From Liolophura sinensis (Eukaryota; Mollusca; Polyplacophora; Chitonida; Chitonidae): a DNA stretch of 64,000 nt. The stretch lies in assembly GCF_032854445.1 (NCBI RefSeq), contig NC_088300.1, forward strand, positions 21,061,608-21,125,607, given 5' to 3'. Shown piece by piece: positions 20,961 through 31,969 of this stretch. Numbering within the stretch: the first letter of the stretch is position 1; each line of letters begins with the position of its first letter. The notes under the pieces are model-generated. The model worked only from the letters and a program-made list of their open reading frames with translations, ran no database searches and was not told the origin of the DNA. The position numbers and the translations under genes are program-made.

Positions 20961-22600
20961 CAGAACCATTTGCAGTTTAAAATGTTCGAATGGACCAAAT
21001 ATTCTTTATGCTCGTGCACCAGCATGATAAAATTAGCCGTGCTGTAAACCAAAATGGATCGGTCGCATACTCCATCAATTCTTCTTTACGTACACCGGTG
21101 AAGGGGTTGATATCTTTAGATTTAATCTCAGCATCAATCTTTGTTTTCTCAAGCCCATTTTCGCCGACGGAACATTGCTTTTCCCTCAGAAAACTGATTA
21201 ATGACATTCTCTTCTTACCATTAACCCAAAATGGATCGGTCGCATACTCCATCAATTCTTCTTTTCGCAAACCGGTGAAGGAGTTGTCATCTTTAGATAT
21301 CACTTCAGAATCAGTCGTTGTTTTCTGAAGACCCTCTCCGCCGACGGAACATTGCTTTTCTCTCAGAAAACTGATTACTAACATTCTCTTCTTGCCATTA
21401 ACCCAAAATGGATCGGTCGCATACTCCATCAATTCTTCTTTACGCAAACCAGTGAAGGAGTTGTCATCTTTAGATATCACTTCGGAATCAGTCGTTGTTT
21501 TCTGGTTTTCTGAAGACCCTCTCCGACGACGGAACATTGCTTTTCTCTCAGAAAGCTGATTACTAACATTCTCTTCTTGCCATTAACCCAAAATGGATCG
21601 GTCGCATACTCCATCAATTATTCTTTACGTACACCGGTGAAGGAGTTGTTATCTTTAGATTTAATCTCAGCATCAATCGTTGTTTTCTCAAGTCCCTTTC
21701 CGCCGACGAAACATTGCCCTTCCCTCAGAGAACTGATTAATGACATTCTCTTCTTGCCATTAAACCAAAATGCATCGGTCGTATACTCCATCAATTCTTC
21801 TTTACGTACACCGGTGAAGGAGTTGTTATCTTTAGATTTAATCTCAGCATCAATCGTTGTTTTCTCAAGGCCCTTTCCGCCGACGAAACATTGCTCTTTC
21901 CTCAGAGAACTGATTAATGACATTCTCTTCTTGCCATTAACCCAAAATGGATCGGTCGCATACTCCATCAGTTCTTCTTTACGTAAACTGGTGAAGAAGT
22001 TGTTATCTTTAGATTTAATCTCAGCATCAATCGTTGTTTTCTCAAGGCCCTCTCCGCCGACGGAACATTGCTTTTCCCTCAGAGAACTGATTAATGACAT
22101 TCTCTTCTTGCCATTAACCCAAAATGGATCGGTCGCATACTCCATCAGTTCTTCTTTACGCAAACCGGTGAAGAAGTTGTTATCTTTAGATTTAATCTCA
22201 GCATCAATCGTTGTTTTCTCAAGGCCCTTTCCGCCGACGGAACATTGCTCTTCCCTCAGAGAACTGATTAATGACATTCTCTTCTTGCCATTAACCCAAA
22301 ATGGATCGGTCGCATACTCCATCAGTTCTTCTTTACGCACACCGGTGAAGGGGTTGTCATCTTTAGATTTAACTTTAGCATGAATTGTTGTTTTCTCAAG
22401 TCCCTTTCCGCTGACGAAACATTGCTTTTCCCTCAGAGAACTGATTAATGATATTCTCTTCTTGCCATTAACCGAAGGAAATGCCATCTGTTGACGTTAT
22501 AGTTACATTAATCTTTATTCCTTCTAATGCTTTTGTAGGAACCATATAAGAGAACCATTTGGAGTTTACAATGTTCAAATGGACCAAATATTCTATACGC
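20961..22600. repeat. Direct flanking repeat framing the 177-bp array
   Basis: A block of about 55 bp (AACCATTTG.AGTTTA.AATG, then TGGACCAAATATTCT, then GCTC) is present just left of the array at 20963-21017 and again just right of it at 22552-22606, in the same orientation. The array lies between the two copies. Confidence 0.75.
20977..22487 (-). repeat. Coding-derived 177-bp tandem array from the SLC3 heavy-chain cytosolic tail
   Basis: The anchor AAAATGGATC recurs at 21051, 21228, 21405, 21590, 21767, 21944, 22121 and 22298, spaced 177 bp except one 185-bp step. On the minus strand each unit encodes 59 residues: about 40 match residues 40-79 of the SLC3 protein at 49085-54498 ([32 protein letters not shown]) and 19 are new (NGKKRMSLISSLREKQC). 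As 177 = 3x59, the frame stays open over 21618-22487 and again over 20977-21537. An 8-bp duplication near 21501-21508 shifts the frame between these blocks. At the left end the last unit runs on into a decayed start of the membrane helix (ARLIL). No Met in good context and no flanking splice sites were established, so whether it is expressed is open. Confidence 0.9.
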
Positions 22601-22635
22601 TCATGTTTTACCTGCTGTATCACGCAGGAATAATT

Positions 22636-22830
22636 TCGAGTAAACTTGATAGACAATCTCCTTATTCCACCATTAAGTCGGGTGTGGTGTCAACACAATG
22701 ATGACAATGATAACAATCTGTTTTTTTTCTTCAACCTGGTGAAAATAATCGCGATCCTTACATTTAAACTCAACATCAGTCGTTGTTGTCTGAAGAAATT
22801 TTCCGCTAGTTGCACACTGGCTTCGATGAT
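22636..22830 (-). pseudogene. Decayed SLC3 exon-1 fragment
   Basis: The plus strand reads TTGATAGACAATCTCCTTAT, TCCACCATTAAGTCGGGT and ACAATGATGACAATG, matching SLC3 exon 1 at 54118-54200. It then jumps to AACCTGGTGAAAATAATCGC ... CTCAACATCAGTCGTTGTTG, matching the tail-coding part at 54310-54365. The ~110 nt encoding the membrane helix between them are absent. It is more diverged than the 177-bp units. Confidence 0.7.
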
Positions 22831-22894
22831 TTGGATTTTTAACCTTGCGACTAGGCAAGGTTAAGTGTCATCAGTGTTTCCCGAACCTCCTTTT

Positions 22895-23040
22895 GCAGCT
22901 TGGAAGAGTTTGGGATTGGTAAAAATTAGTTTTCCCAACGGTCTTTTTTTTTTCACCATTTTCTTGCATGAAGGATTTTTGGTGAACTTGATAGACAATA
23001 TCCTGGTTCCACCTAATTTGGTCGAGTGCATGAGTAGACG
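22895..23040 (-). pseudogene. Second decayed SLC3 exon-1 fragment
   Basis: GGTGAACTTGATAGACAATA, CCTGGTTCCACC and TTTGGTCGAG at 22980-23026 resemble GTACACCTGATAGACAACCTC ... TTCCACCATTTCTGGTCGG in exon 1 of the intact gene and in the neighbouring copy at 22636. Upstream sequence is too decayed to align by eye. Confidence 0.5.
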
Positions 23041-23924
23041 AAAACCGTTTTTGGTGTTTCTTTATTTACACATTTTACTACGTTGGTGTAATACTGACTT
23101 CCTTTCGCCCAAGCGCCCTAGCGATATTACGAAGGAGCTATACTTTTAGCGTAGACCTGGTTATGAACATATAGACTAAAGTCTTTGCTGATACACTTGG
23201 TGTATTATTTCTCTGGTTTGTCACTTAGGAACCATTCTACATGTACCTTATCAGTTTTCTTTGAGGTTTTTTTTTCTTGTCGTACTTATTACAGAAATCT
23301 CATGCCACCGAGAAACGTTGACAGTTTAAGAGCTAAATGTTCGCGTACATATTTATTATTGTTGACACTTTCCTTAAAAGTGCGACTAGACTGTTAAGTC
23401 TTGGTATATAATCTTAGGTCTAGACTGAAGTTCGATTATTGGCACAAGATTGGTATTAAGATTTTTAATTTAACCTAGATAACTTCTTTGAAGAACCGAC
23501 CCCTGAACATGGGACAAACGGGAAAACACTTATAAACGTGCATGCCAGAATTATTCAACTGAATATGTATATAGACTGTCACACTCTAGAGTAAATACAG
23601 GGCTACCTCTATGGCTCATCTGACCGGAAAACAATAAATAAAAAAACATTGAGATACCCCGGTAATCAGTTATTCCAACTCAAAAGAGAGAATTACCATC
23701 AATCTGTCACACAACGGACAGTGACCTATCTACACCAATTGTATATACAAAAAGCTACATAAACCGATTATACTGAGCAATGTAAACTTAATCGAGAGAG
23801 AACTATCTGAAGTTAAAAATAGCTAATTGAACTCATTAGACAGAGCGAACTATCTCAGTCCAATGATCGAGCGGGGTTTTTGACACCACACATCTGAATA
23901 CTTAGACCTGGTATCTGCTATCAT
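23041..23924. other. Intergenic DNA, no gene seen
   Basis: AT-rich sequence with only short ORFs and no recognisable repeats. Confidence 0.5.
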
Positions 23925-24440
23925 GTATGGGACTATCTGAACTTACTCTAGATATATAAAGCTATCTGCATGTCATGGGATTATCTGAACTCACTATAGA
24001 TGTAAAAAGCTATGTGACATGGGACTATCTAAATTAGTACAGGTATATAAAGCTATCTGGCATGCGGCTTGATGAACTTATTACAGATATATACAGCTAT
24101 TTGACATGGGATTATCTGAACTCACTATAGATGTAAAAAGCTATGTGACATGGGACTATCTTAATTAGTACAGATATATAAAGCTATCTGGCATGCGGCT
24201 ATATGAACTTATTACAGATATATACAGCTATTTGATATGGGATTATCTGAACTTACTTTAGTTATATAAAGCTATTTGCATGTCATCTGAACTTACTACA
24301 GATGTAAAAATCTATATGTCATGTGAGTATCTAATTTAGTATAGATATATAAAACTGTCTGATATGAGATTATCTGAACTTACTATGGATATATAAAGCC
24401 ATCTGATATCAGACTATCTGAACTTATTACAGGGTCCGTA
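23925..24440. repeat. 44-bp tandem array with 131-bp higher-order repeat
   Basis: About a dozen imperfect units of the type GGGACTATCTGAACTTACTA followed by ATATATAAAGCTATCTG. The block starting GGGATTATCT recurs at 23977, 24108 and 24239, giving a higher-order period of 131 bp (three units). Confidence 0.8.
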
Positions 24441-27400
24441 TTTACCAAACGTCTTAAGTCAAAAATTCAAACTCAGCTACAGTTAAAATATTTTGTTTTA
24501 GGAAGTTTAAAATTTGTACTGCAGAACAATGTACCAGTCACAATTTGAGTTCTTTTCTGTTATCAGTTTGGCTTTTTAAGCACTTGCAATTTTTGACTTA
24601 AGTCTTAAGTTGCTTGATAAGTACGGGCCCAGATAATATATTTATACAGCCACCTGAATTTATTGATCCAGATATGCACCAAGGAGGTATTGGGTATATT
24701 AACACAAACAATAGAATGATTGTATTAAAAGAAGTTCAACTGAAACGTTCATGATTTATTTAAATGAAGGGCCTACCGTTTACTTTGTTACAACGTTAAT
24801 GTCCGTCACAGCTTGATATTAATTCATTTGTGCAGAGAAGCTACACTTTTTATGCATGTAGAAAAGGAAATCCCTCAGCGTAAGCTGAATTGCATGATAA
24901 TTTCCTGATTTAAAATTCTTAATCATTGAAAATAAATACTTAGCCACCAGCCTGGCTACTGTGTGCCATTGTTGCATTTTCTTATATAATGATTTCTAAG
25001 ATTGTATTAAAGCATGAAAATTGGGATGATTCATTGGGCTGACAGCAACAGAGAGCCTGCTCGATGAAACCTTCACTTGCGTTAACCACATGGACCAAAC
25101 TGTCGACAATCCATTCGAAATACCGTACCCTAACCACATTGGTTCGAACATCGCCAGACTGTAAAAAGTTTCCGAGTTTTCTTGGATGATAGTCCCGGAC
25201 TGCTGTCGGCAATATAATATACAAAAATTAAAACCTTGTTTAGCAGGAAAACGACACCCATGAATGTTACCTGCTTTACAACGTACAAATTACAAGTGAG
25301 AATGGCTGGACCTGGCTGGATCAGGCGCATTCCGAAATTGTATCCCATGAACATTTTTGGTTGCTATTTTGTTAGCTGTAACATAGAGCTGTAACTGAGA
25401 GAGAAAGAAAGACAAACGTAAATGTATTCTATGTCAGAGACAACTATTTCTCGACATTCCACAGGAAATCAGTAATAAAAATCGCAAGTACCAAGAAAAT
25501 TAAGCGGTCCTGGAAGCTGGCAGTTTCGAGCTTATAGAGCTATTCCCTAGATGTAGATCAGTAATTGTTGAGCGCTGTAAATAAGATGCATTTACTACTG
25601 TAATTTTATGTACAAGTAAGAGTTTACGTCGGTTTTAACATTTCGGTTCAGTGAAAATTTTGCCGTATGCGATCAGTGTATTGCGCTTGTTTGTAAATTG
25701 TTGTAAAACCAATGATGTAATTACTGTTGTTTCAGTATTTCAATGTGAAAGTCTTTCGCTTTCTGGGGTTTCCATATGTGACAGGGGCCTATATACTACA
25801 GGGTTAAAATAACGCTTTCTATTTAGGCCTATATTGGTTGCACAATTAATTTGATTGCGTCGGTCGGAAAACTAAGTTAATCATTTTAATTAATTAATAT
25901 AGATAGAGCTCGTTTAGCTCCTTTCTTATGAAAATACGTTAACGTAGAGTTAACCTTACAAGTATTCCATGTCAAATTTGCGCAATTTACAAATTGTATG
26001 CAGTAATTGTAGTCTATTTGTTTGATTTGTTTGATTATTGTTTCACGCCTATGTCCCTATATCCTTATGGGGTTTTTTTGTTTTTTTTTAATTTTTATTT
26101 CGCCTCGTACATTATTATAGTCTTATGTCTTACTTTGATATCTGTCCAGTCGACGAGGATGGAAGGGGTCGGCATTACAGCCTTCCTGGACAAATCAATA
26201 GCATGCGCAGATGACACATTTTACTTTCTCGCGCATACTGTATTTCACCCGACGTTTAGTAACGTACATGAAAAAAAAAAACAACACTTTCATGAAGACA
26301 CAAAAAGTTTGAAAAAGGAAAACGTTTTTTGGGGATAAGAAATTAATTAAACTTCGAAAAAAATAATCTACCTGTCCTGATAAGGTAGATGAATCACTTG
26401 AAATTAGCTGAGCTTCAGGTGAAATACAGTAACCATATTTCATGATGAAATATAGTAATTTCTTCAACATGTTTCAACTTTTCTGTGAAAACTGTACGGT
26501 AATCTTCAGCATGAATGTTCTTGCAGCATGTGACTATAGTATAATGTACTTCTTTTGTATACTGTTTTATACGTGTTATATGCACGACTGCCGTCAGCTT
26601 CTAAATTTAGCTTGCCACTGTTTACATATGCTGAGTTCAGGGCTTGGTGTCTGCCTCTGCCTTAGAATGTTCCAGAATACGCTCATTTCGGGGCCTGTTT
26701 GTTTACAAGTGTTCAGGAGTTTTCTTATTGTAGAAAATTCCACCAGTCTATATAAGACCTATGAAAGCAGGTCAAGGAGGGAAAAAAAATTGAGAGTTCT
26801 GGATGCTTTCGCTGTGTGTTACTTTAGTAGGCCTTTTGTGCTGAATTTTGGTGTCTTTATAGCCTCTGGCTTTGTTATATCATATCTCCACCGAGCACTT
26901 GTTCAGGCTGAACTTGTATATTTAATTTGTGCTCTTGTGTACACAGTGCTTATTAGTACACGGACCCTGTTTGTGGAATTTTGTGTACATTTCGTCATAC
27001 ACTCAGTTATACTGTGGATTTTCCCTCTTATTTGTGCATTTATGCCTGTATGGTTTTCAGCATTGTGGAATATATGCGTCCGTTTGAACTTGACACCGTT
27101 GTAGGCCTACATGTAAATACTTTAGTATTTGTATAGATACTGCTATCCTTTCTTGTTAAACTTAAGTACTTTAATATTTGTAAAAGCCTTGTTATCTGTT
27201 CTTGTTAAACCCAATAAATTGTTGTAAAATAAAATCTGCTGGTTTTGGTTACTTTTTGTGCGGCTAAATTGTCGTGTATTTCGAACAAGCCATCTCTTTA
27301 TAATACAGACAGTTTGGGTCGTAACATACGATATATATTTTAACAGGTATAACTGGTTAACGTCCTCTCTTGACTGCTGAGTTGCGAAGAGCAATTTACA

Positions 27401-27744
27401 ACTGAATAAGTGAACTTACCATACATAGCCTTTACCGCGTGGGCTTTCAATATACACAATTAAGGATTACGATATTACTACCTCGTGTACCTATAAGAGA
27501 GCTCACTGACGGACAAATGTATGAAGAATGACTATACAGGCACACATACACATATCTTGTAGCTAGTTTCAAGGACCAAGTCTTGACGGAGGAGATAATC
27601 CAAAACACACTGGTATATGGCAGGCATGTGCGTAATTTCATTCTTGTACATTGGCTTCGGGAGTAGACTATGTAATCTGCTGTTCATTCCTGCGTATCAG
27701 AGACGCCTAGTGGGCAAACTGATAACGTAATTGCATTGTCCATT
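24441..27744. other. Intergenic DNA with one long unassigned ORF
   Basis: A 220-codon ORF on + at 26442-27104 is hydrophobic and rich in Cys, Phe, Leu and Tyr, which is also expected of a chance ORF on a T-rich strand. It has no recognisable motif, weak start context and no splice partners. Overlapping minus-strand ORFs at 24982-25354 are also unassigned. I call no gene. Confidence 0.4.
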
Positions 27745-28740
27745 GCAAGAGACCAATAATCAAGTCAACTCGGAAGCGAGTCGCCTTGAGCGGGAAATGG
27801 TAACCCATGGAACAATGGTCAAGTCAGCTCGGGAGCGAGTCGCCTTGCAGGGGAAACTGTACCCTATAGAACAACGGTCAAGTCAGCTAGGAAGTGAGTC
27901 GCCTTGTGTGGGAAAGAGTAACCCATTGAACAACGTGCTGGTCAACTAGGAAGTCGCCTTGTGCAGGAAACGGTACTCATTGAACAATGGATAAGCCGAC
28001 TAAAAACCGAGTCATCTCGTGCGGGAAACAGTACCCCACTGAACAATGGTCAAGTCAGCTAGGAAGCGACTCGCCGTGTGCGGGAAACCGTACCCCATTG
28101 AACAATGCCCAAGTCAACTAGGAAGTCGCCTTGAGCGGGAAACGGTACCCCATTGAACAACGGCCAAGTCAACCAGGAAGCGAGTCGCCTTGTGCGAGAA
28201 ACTGTACTTCACTGAAAAATGGTCAAGTCAACTAGGAAGTCGTCTTTTGCGGGAAACGGTACTCCATTGAACAATGGACAAGTCAACCAGGAAGGGAATC
28301 ACCTTGTGCGGGAAACGGTACCCCACTGAACAATGGTAAAGTCGCCTAGGAGTTTATTTATTTATTTATTTGGTGTTTTACGCCGCACTCAAGAATATTT
28401 CACTCATATGACCGCGCCTAGTATAAGGGTGGGAGAAGACCGGGCGGAGCCCGGCAGAAACCCACGACCACCCACAGGTTGCTGGCAGACCTTCCCAAGT
28501 GCGGCCGGAGAGGAAGACAGCATGAGCTGGACTTGAACTCACAGCGACCGCATTGGTGAGAGACTTCCGGGTCATTCCGCTGCGATAGCGCGCTAACCGA
28601 CTGAGCCACGGAGGCCCCCATGTCAGCTAGGAAGCGAGTCGCCTTGTGCGGGAAACCGTATCCCATAGAACAACGGACAAGTCAACTAGGAAGCGAGTCG
28701 CCTTATGCGAGAAACTGTACTTCACTGAACAATGGCAATG
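27745..28740 (+). repeat. 59-bp minisatellite interrupted by a SINE
   Basis: Roughly a dozen units of the type CAATGGTCAAGTCAGCTAGG, AAGCGAGTCGCCTTGTGCGG, GAAACGGTACCCCATTGAA. Several units lack an 8-bp piece (AGCGAGTC shortened to AGTC). The array continues with the same unit after the SINE at 28353-28618. Confidence 0.85.
28353..28618 (-). mobile_element. Full-length SINE family 1 inside the 59-bp array
   Basis: Minus-strand sense, from GGGGGCCTCCGTGGCTCAGT through GAGTTCAAGTCCAGCTCATG to the TAAATAAATAAATAAA tail. It is flanked by GTCGCCTAGGAG on the left and GTCAGCTAGGAAG on the right, compatible with a target duplication inside a minisatellite unit. Confidence 0.88.
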
Positions 28741-31700
28741 TCAGCAATTTTAATGGGGCATACTTTTGGGAGAGAGAAAAAGTAATTGGGAGGGATATAA
28801 TGTATAGGAAAGTCTGCGGGAGGGAACATTTTCAACTCAAGTTCAAATTCATTTATTCACTAATAACTAGCCTAATATTCTGAGAAGACTGGGTAAGGCA
28901 CATTACCGACTGACAATGGAACATCTCTTAGCAATTAGGCATTGCTATGGCAATTGGTATTTCCAAAGGACATCAACATTAAATATCTCCCATATAACGT
29001 GGTATACAATCAAGTTTAACATTGGACAATATAATTACTAAACGTACCCAAAGAAAAATAATAACAGAATTTCATCAGGAATTTGCCCTTCCTTGCTTAG
29101 CAGCGAGAACATGACAAGATATCGTCGGCTTAACTTGACTGGGGATAAATAACATATTTTTGGAGCCAGGAGCCTCCTTTACGATGCAGTCACTTACTGC
29201 CCTTGATCGGACTTGAATGCTGTTACAACTCTGCCATACCAGTCAGGTCCATATTGATTAACCTAAGTCATTTACGGGAGGATGCGAGATGAACAGCAAA
29301 GATTTTACACGATTGGTACAAAAACCGGAGTGGTTAGGGAAACTAATACACAGTTGAGAAGTGTTTATCAATGAACCCAGTGATTTCAAAACACGGGCAC
29401 CATGAACAGATTATGTCATCTAGGTCCAATAAGCATTGAGTGTCAGAGAGTGCCACATGACAGGTTTGAGTGTGACTCGTCTCACCGAGCCACGTCCCTC
29501 TCCTCATTATCAAAGCAATGCAGTTTACTGTCATGGGAACACCGAGACAGTTCCATTGAGGTGTGACTATTAAAGTTGTATACCTGTATTTATTTGATTG
29601 GAGTTTAATGACTGGTTTTGATTGGAGGAAACTGGAGTACCCTGAGTTTAAACCATAGCCAACCAGCACCAGCTGGATTTGAACACAAGACATCATTGGC
29701 CAAAGGCTGGACACTCTGGGCAGGTTAGTGCTTTAACAGTCTAAGCCGCATCACCAGTCATTTACAAATAGCATGTACATGAAATAATGAATAAACAATG
29801 AAGGCCACACGTATTTCACGATTTAAGTATGTTTATGTATCTTGTACGCATTAAATGTAGAGACGTGGAAATCACAGACATTAGACAGACATTATGTTTT
29901 TGATAGCACGTGTGTGGCCTTCACGCTATCAGATTAGTTGCTGGTGGTACATCATACCAGATATCTTTAAATAATTAGTGTTCATATTTACCGACTGGTC
30001 CTAATTATTAAGATTATAACCTGTTTGAACAGTATATAACCGGGCGGGAGGGGAGGGTGGGGGCATCTGAGAAACGTAATAGGGACCTTAAGTCCACCAA
30101 AAGCAACAAATTAACTGCCCAAGCCCATCTCCAGCCAGCCGCTTGGTACAGCGGTCGGGATTAGCGGGTGGCGTCACAGATGGCCAACCCAAGTCTACCT
30201 AACCTAAATAACCTGGGAATTCGTATCTAAACGATGTCATTCTCGAGATGGATTCTAGCTACACCACAGTAAATATACCACGTATCATTATGAACCCACA
30301 GTGGATCACGTTGAACTTGCGATATACGACACTGACATCTCTGGCCAGACTCCAGATTCCGAGTTTCAGACTTCGATGAATTCGATGTTTGTCCAGGCAT
30401 TTCCAACCGAACTGGCAATACTTACCGGTAGGCTATAGCTGTGTCCTGTGTTACACTGTACATTTTGTATGTTTATCTTAATATTTAATTATTATTTACT
30501 ACTCTTTCCCTCTGTCCACTTCACAATAAATATCATTCTATTCCCCGGTGGATTCTAAATTCATGCCAATACTCTATGGCAATGACCGGTACATGTTATT
30601 TTCGGCATTCCGAATAACCTCTGCTTACAGGAGCATATAATCGCGTACATTATAAATACTTGTACGTTGTGGGCGTCGATCTTAGTGTACAGAGATTGGG
30701 TATCTATCAGTTTTCCGTTAATAATATTTTATAACTACTGTGTGCCGTTGTGGAAATTCAGCTGTATTCCTCTCGTTGCTTTCAGCAATAAAATGACGAC
30801 AGCAGATACATGTGTTTTGGGTGGGTACCAAATCTTTCCATCTTGTGCACTAAATCCATGCCTTCCTGTAGGCCAAATCATCTGAAAACTTCAAAACACC
30901 TTAACTCCAAGGTTCTTCGACTTCCTGTTTTTACAACCGTATGCAGAACAGCAAACCACTTCGTGAAGAAATGCGATATGCTAGTCCCTGTTGTAGCTTT
31001 TTTTAACACTATTTAAACTAAATGGCGAAGCACCGCCAGCTCGTAAAGGTTTCACTTGTAAGGTGTAATTCGGCGTAGATTGCCAAGGGTAGACTGGCGG
31101 AAAAACTGCATAAAACCAGCCTCATTACCTAGTGATTTTTAAAGCCATCTTAATCGAAAAGAATTACCGTTTTCCAATATTTTTTTACACTCAATATAAC
31201 CATATATACAGGGGTAACTAACTAACTAACTATGAATAAATAAAGAAACTGGACACTAATCCTTTAACAACTGCTGCTACAGCACAGTACAATCCTACTC
31301 ACGCATTTCTGTGTAAAATCACTGTTGTATTAGACATACATGTATAAACATGTACAGGTGTTACTGACTTTGCTCAGAAGAAACAAACTGGTGTAGGTGA
31401 TATCTAGACTCGAGTAGTTCTACTGCAAGTTTTTGGAAAAGCAGATATGTCAAATGAAACAAATTCCTCAGTGCCTGGAAAAGGGAAAACTACTAAAACT
31501 TACTTTTAAGTTCACCAAAAAGCTTACAAGTAGAAGTAAACTCATAATGTCTACCCCAGTGTCACAATCCAACCAAACCACATGAAGTTTACTTTCAGGA
31601 TGCGGTTACAGTATTTGTACCCTTCAGAATACCCTTGACGTTCTATCTTCATCTGCCAAAGTACCGAAAATATACGCAGTCTCTCCAGTGAAGTCCAACT

Positions 31701-31969
31701 GTCAACAACAAAACTATGACATGCATCTATCTGTTGTCTCTCTGATAAAGTTCAACTGTTAACAACAAAACTTTGACATGTATCTCTTGTCTTTATAATG
31801 AAGTTCAGTTGTTATTAAAGCAACAGGCTTCTGTTTTCCTGGTATCTTCATTCACACGGTGTCAAGTAACAAGATACACTGTACATCTTTTTCCAAGGTC
31901 AGAGGCCATCCAAAACCTACACAATCACACCCTCAATCAGTCTCCAGATAAATCTGTCCCAGGCTGCAG
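28741..31969. other. Intergenic DNA downstream of SLIRP
   Basis: At 29585-29760 a diverged SINE-like stretch (TATTTATTTGATTGGAGTTT, GGATTTGAACACAAGACATC box B-like) resembles one at 52020-52250 in the SLC3 gene. Otherwise no gene or array is recognised. The 3' UTR of SLIRP (minus strand) must extend into the right end. Confidence 0.5.

Noticed and set aside
21577..22383. 268-codon ORF on the plus strand across the 177-bp array
   Set aside because: It is the antisense of the SLC3-derived coding units; it is open only because the unit length is a multiple of three. The homology lies on the minus strand.
26442..27104. 220-aa hydrophobic ORF as a membrane-protein gene
   Set aside because: Composition fits a chance ORF on a T-rich strand (Cys, Phe, Leu, Tyr); no motif, no splice partners and no regular helix spacing.
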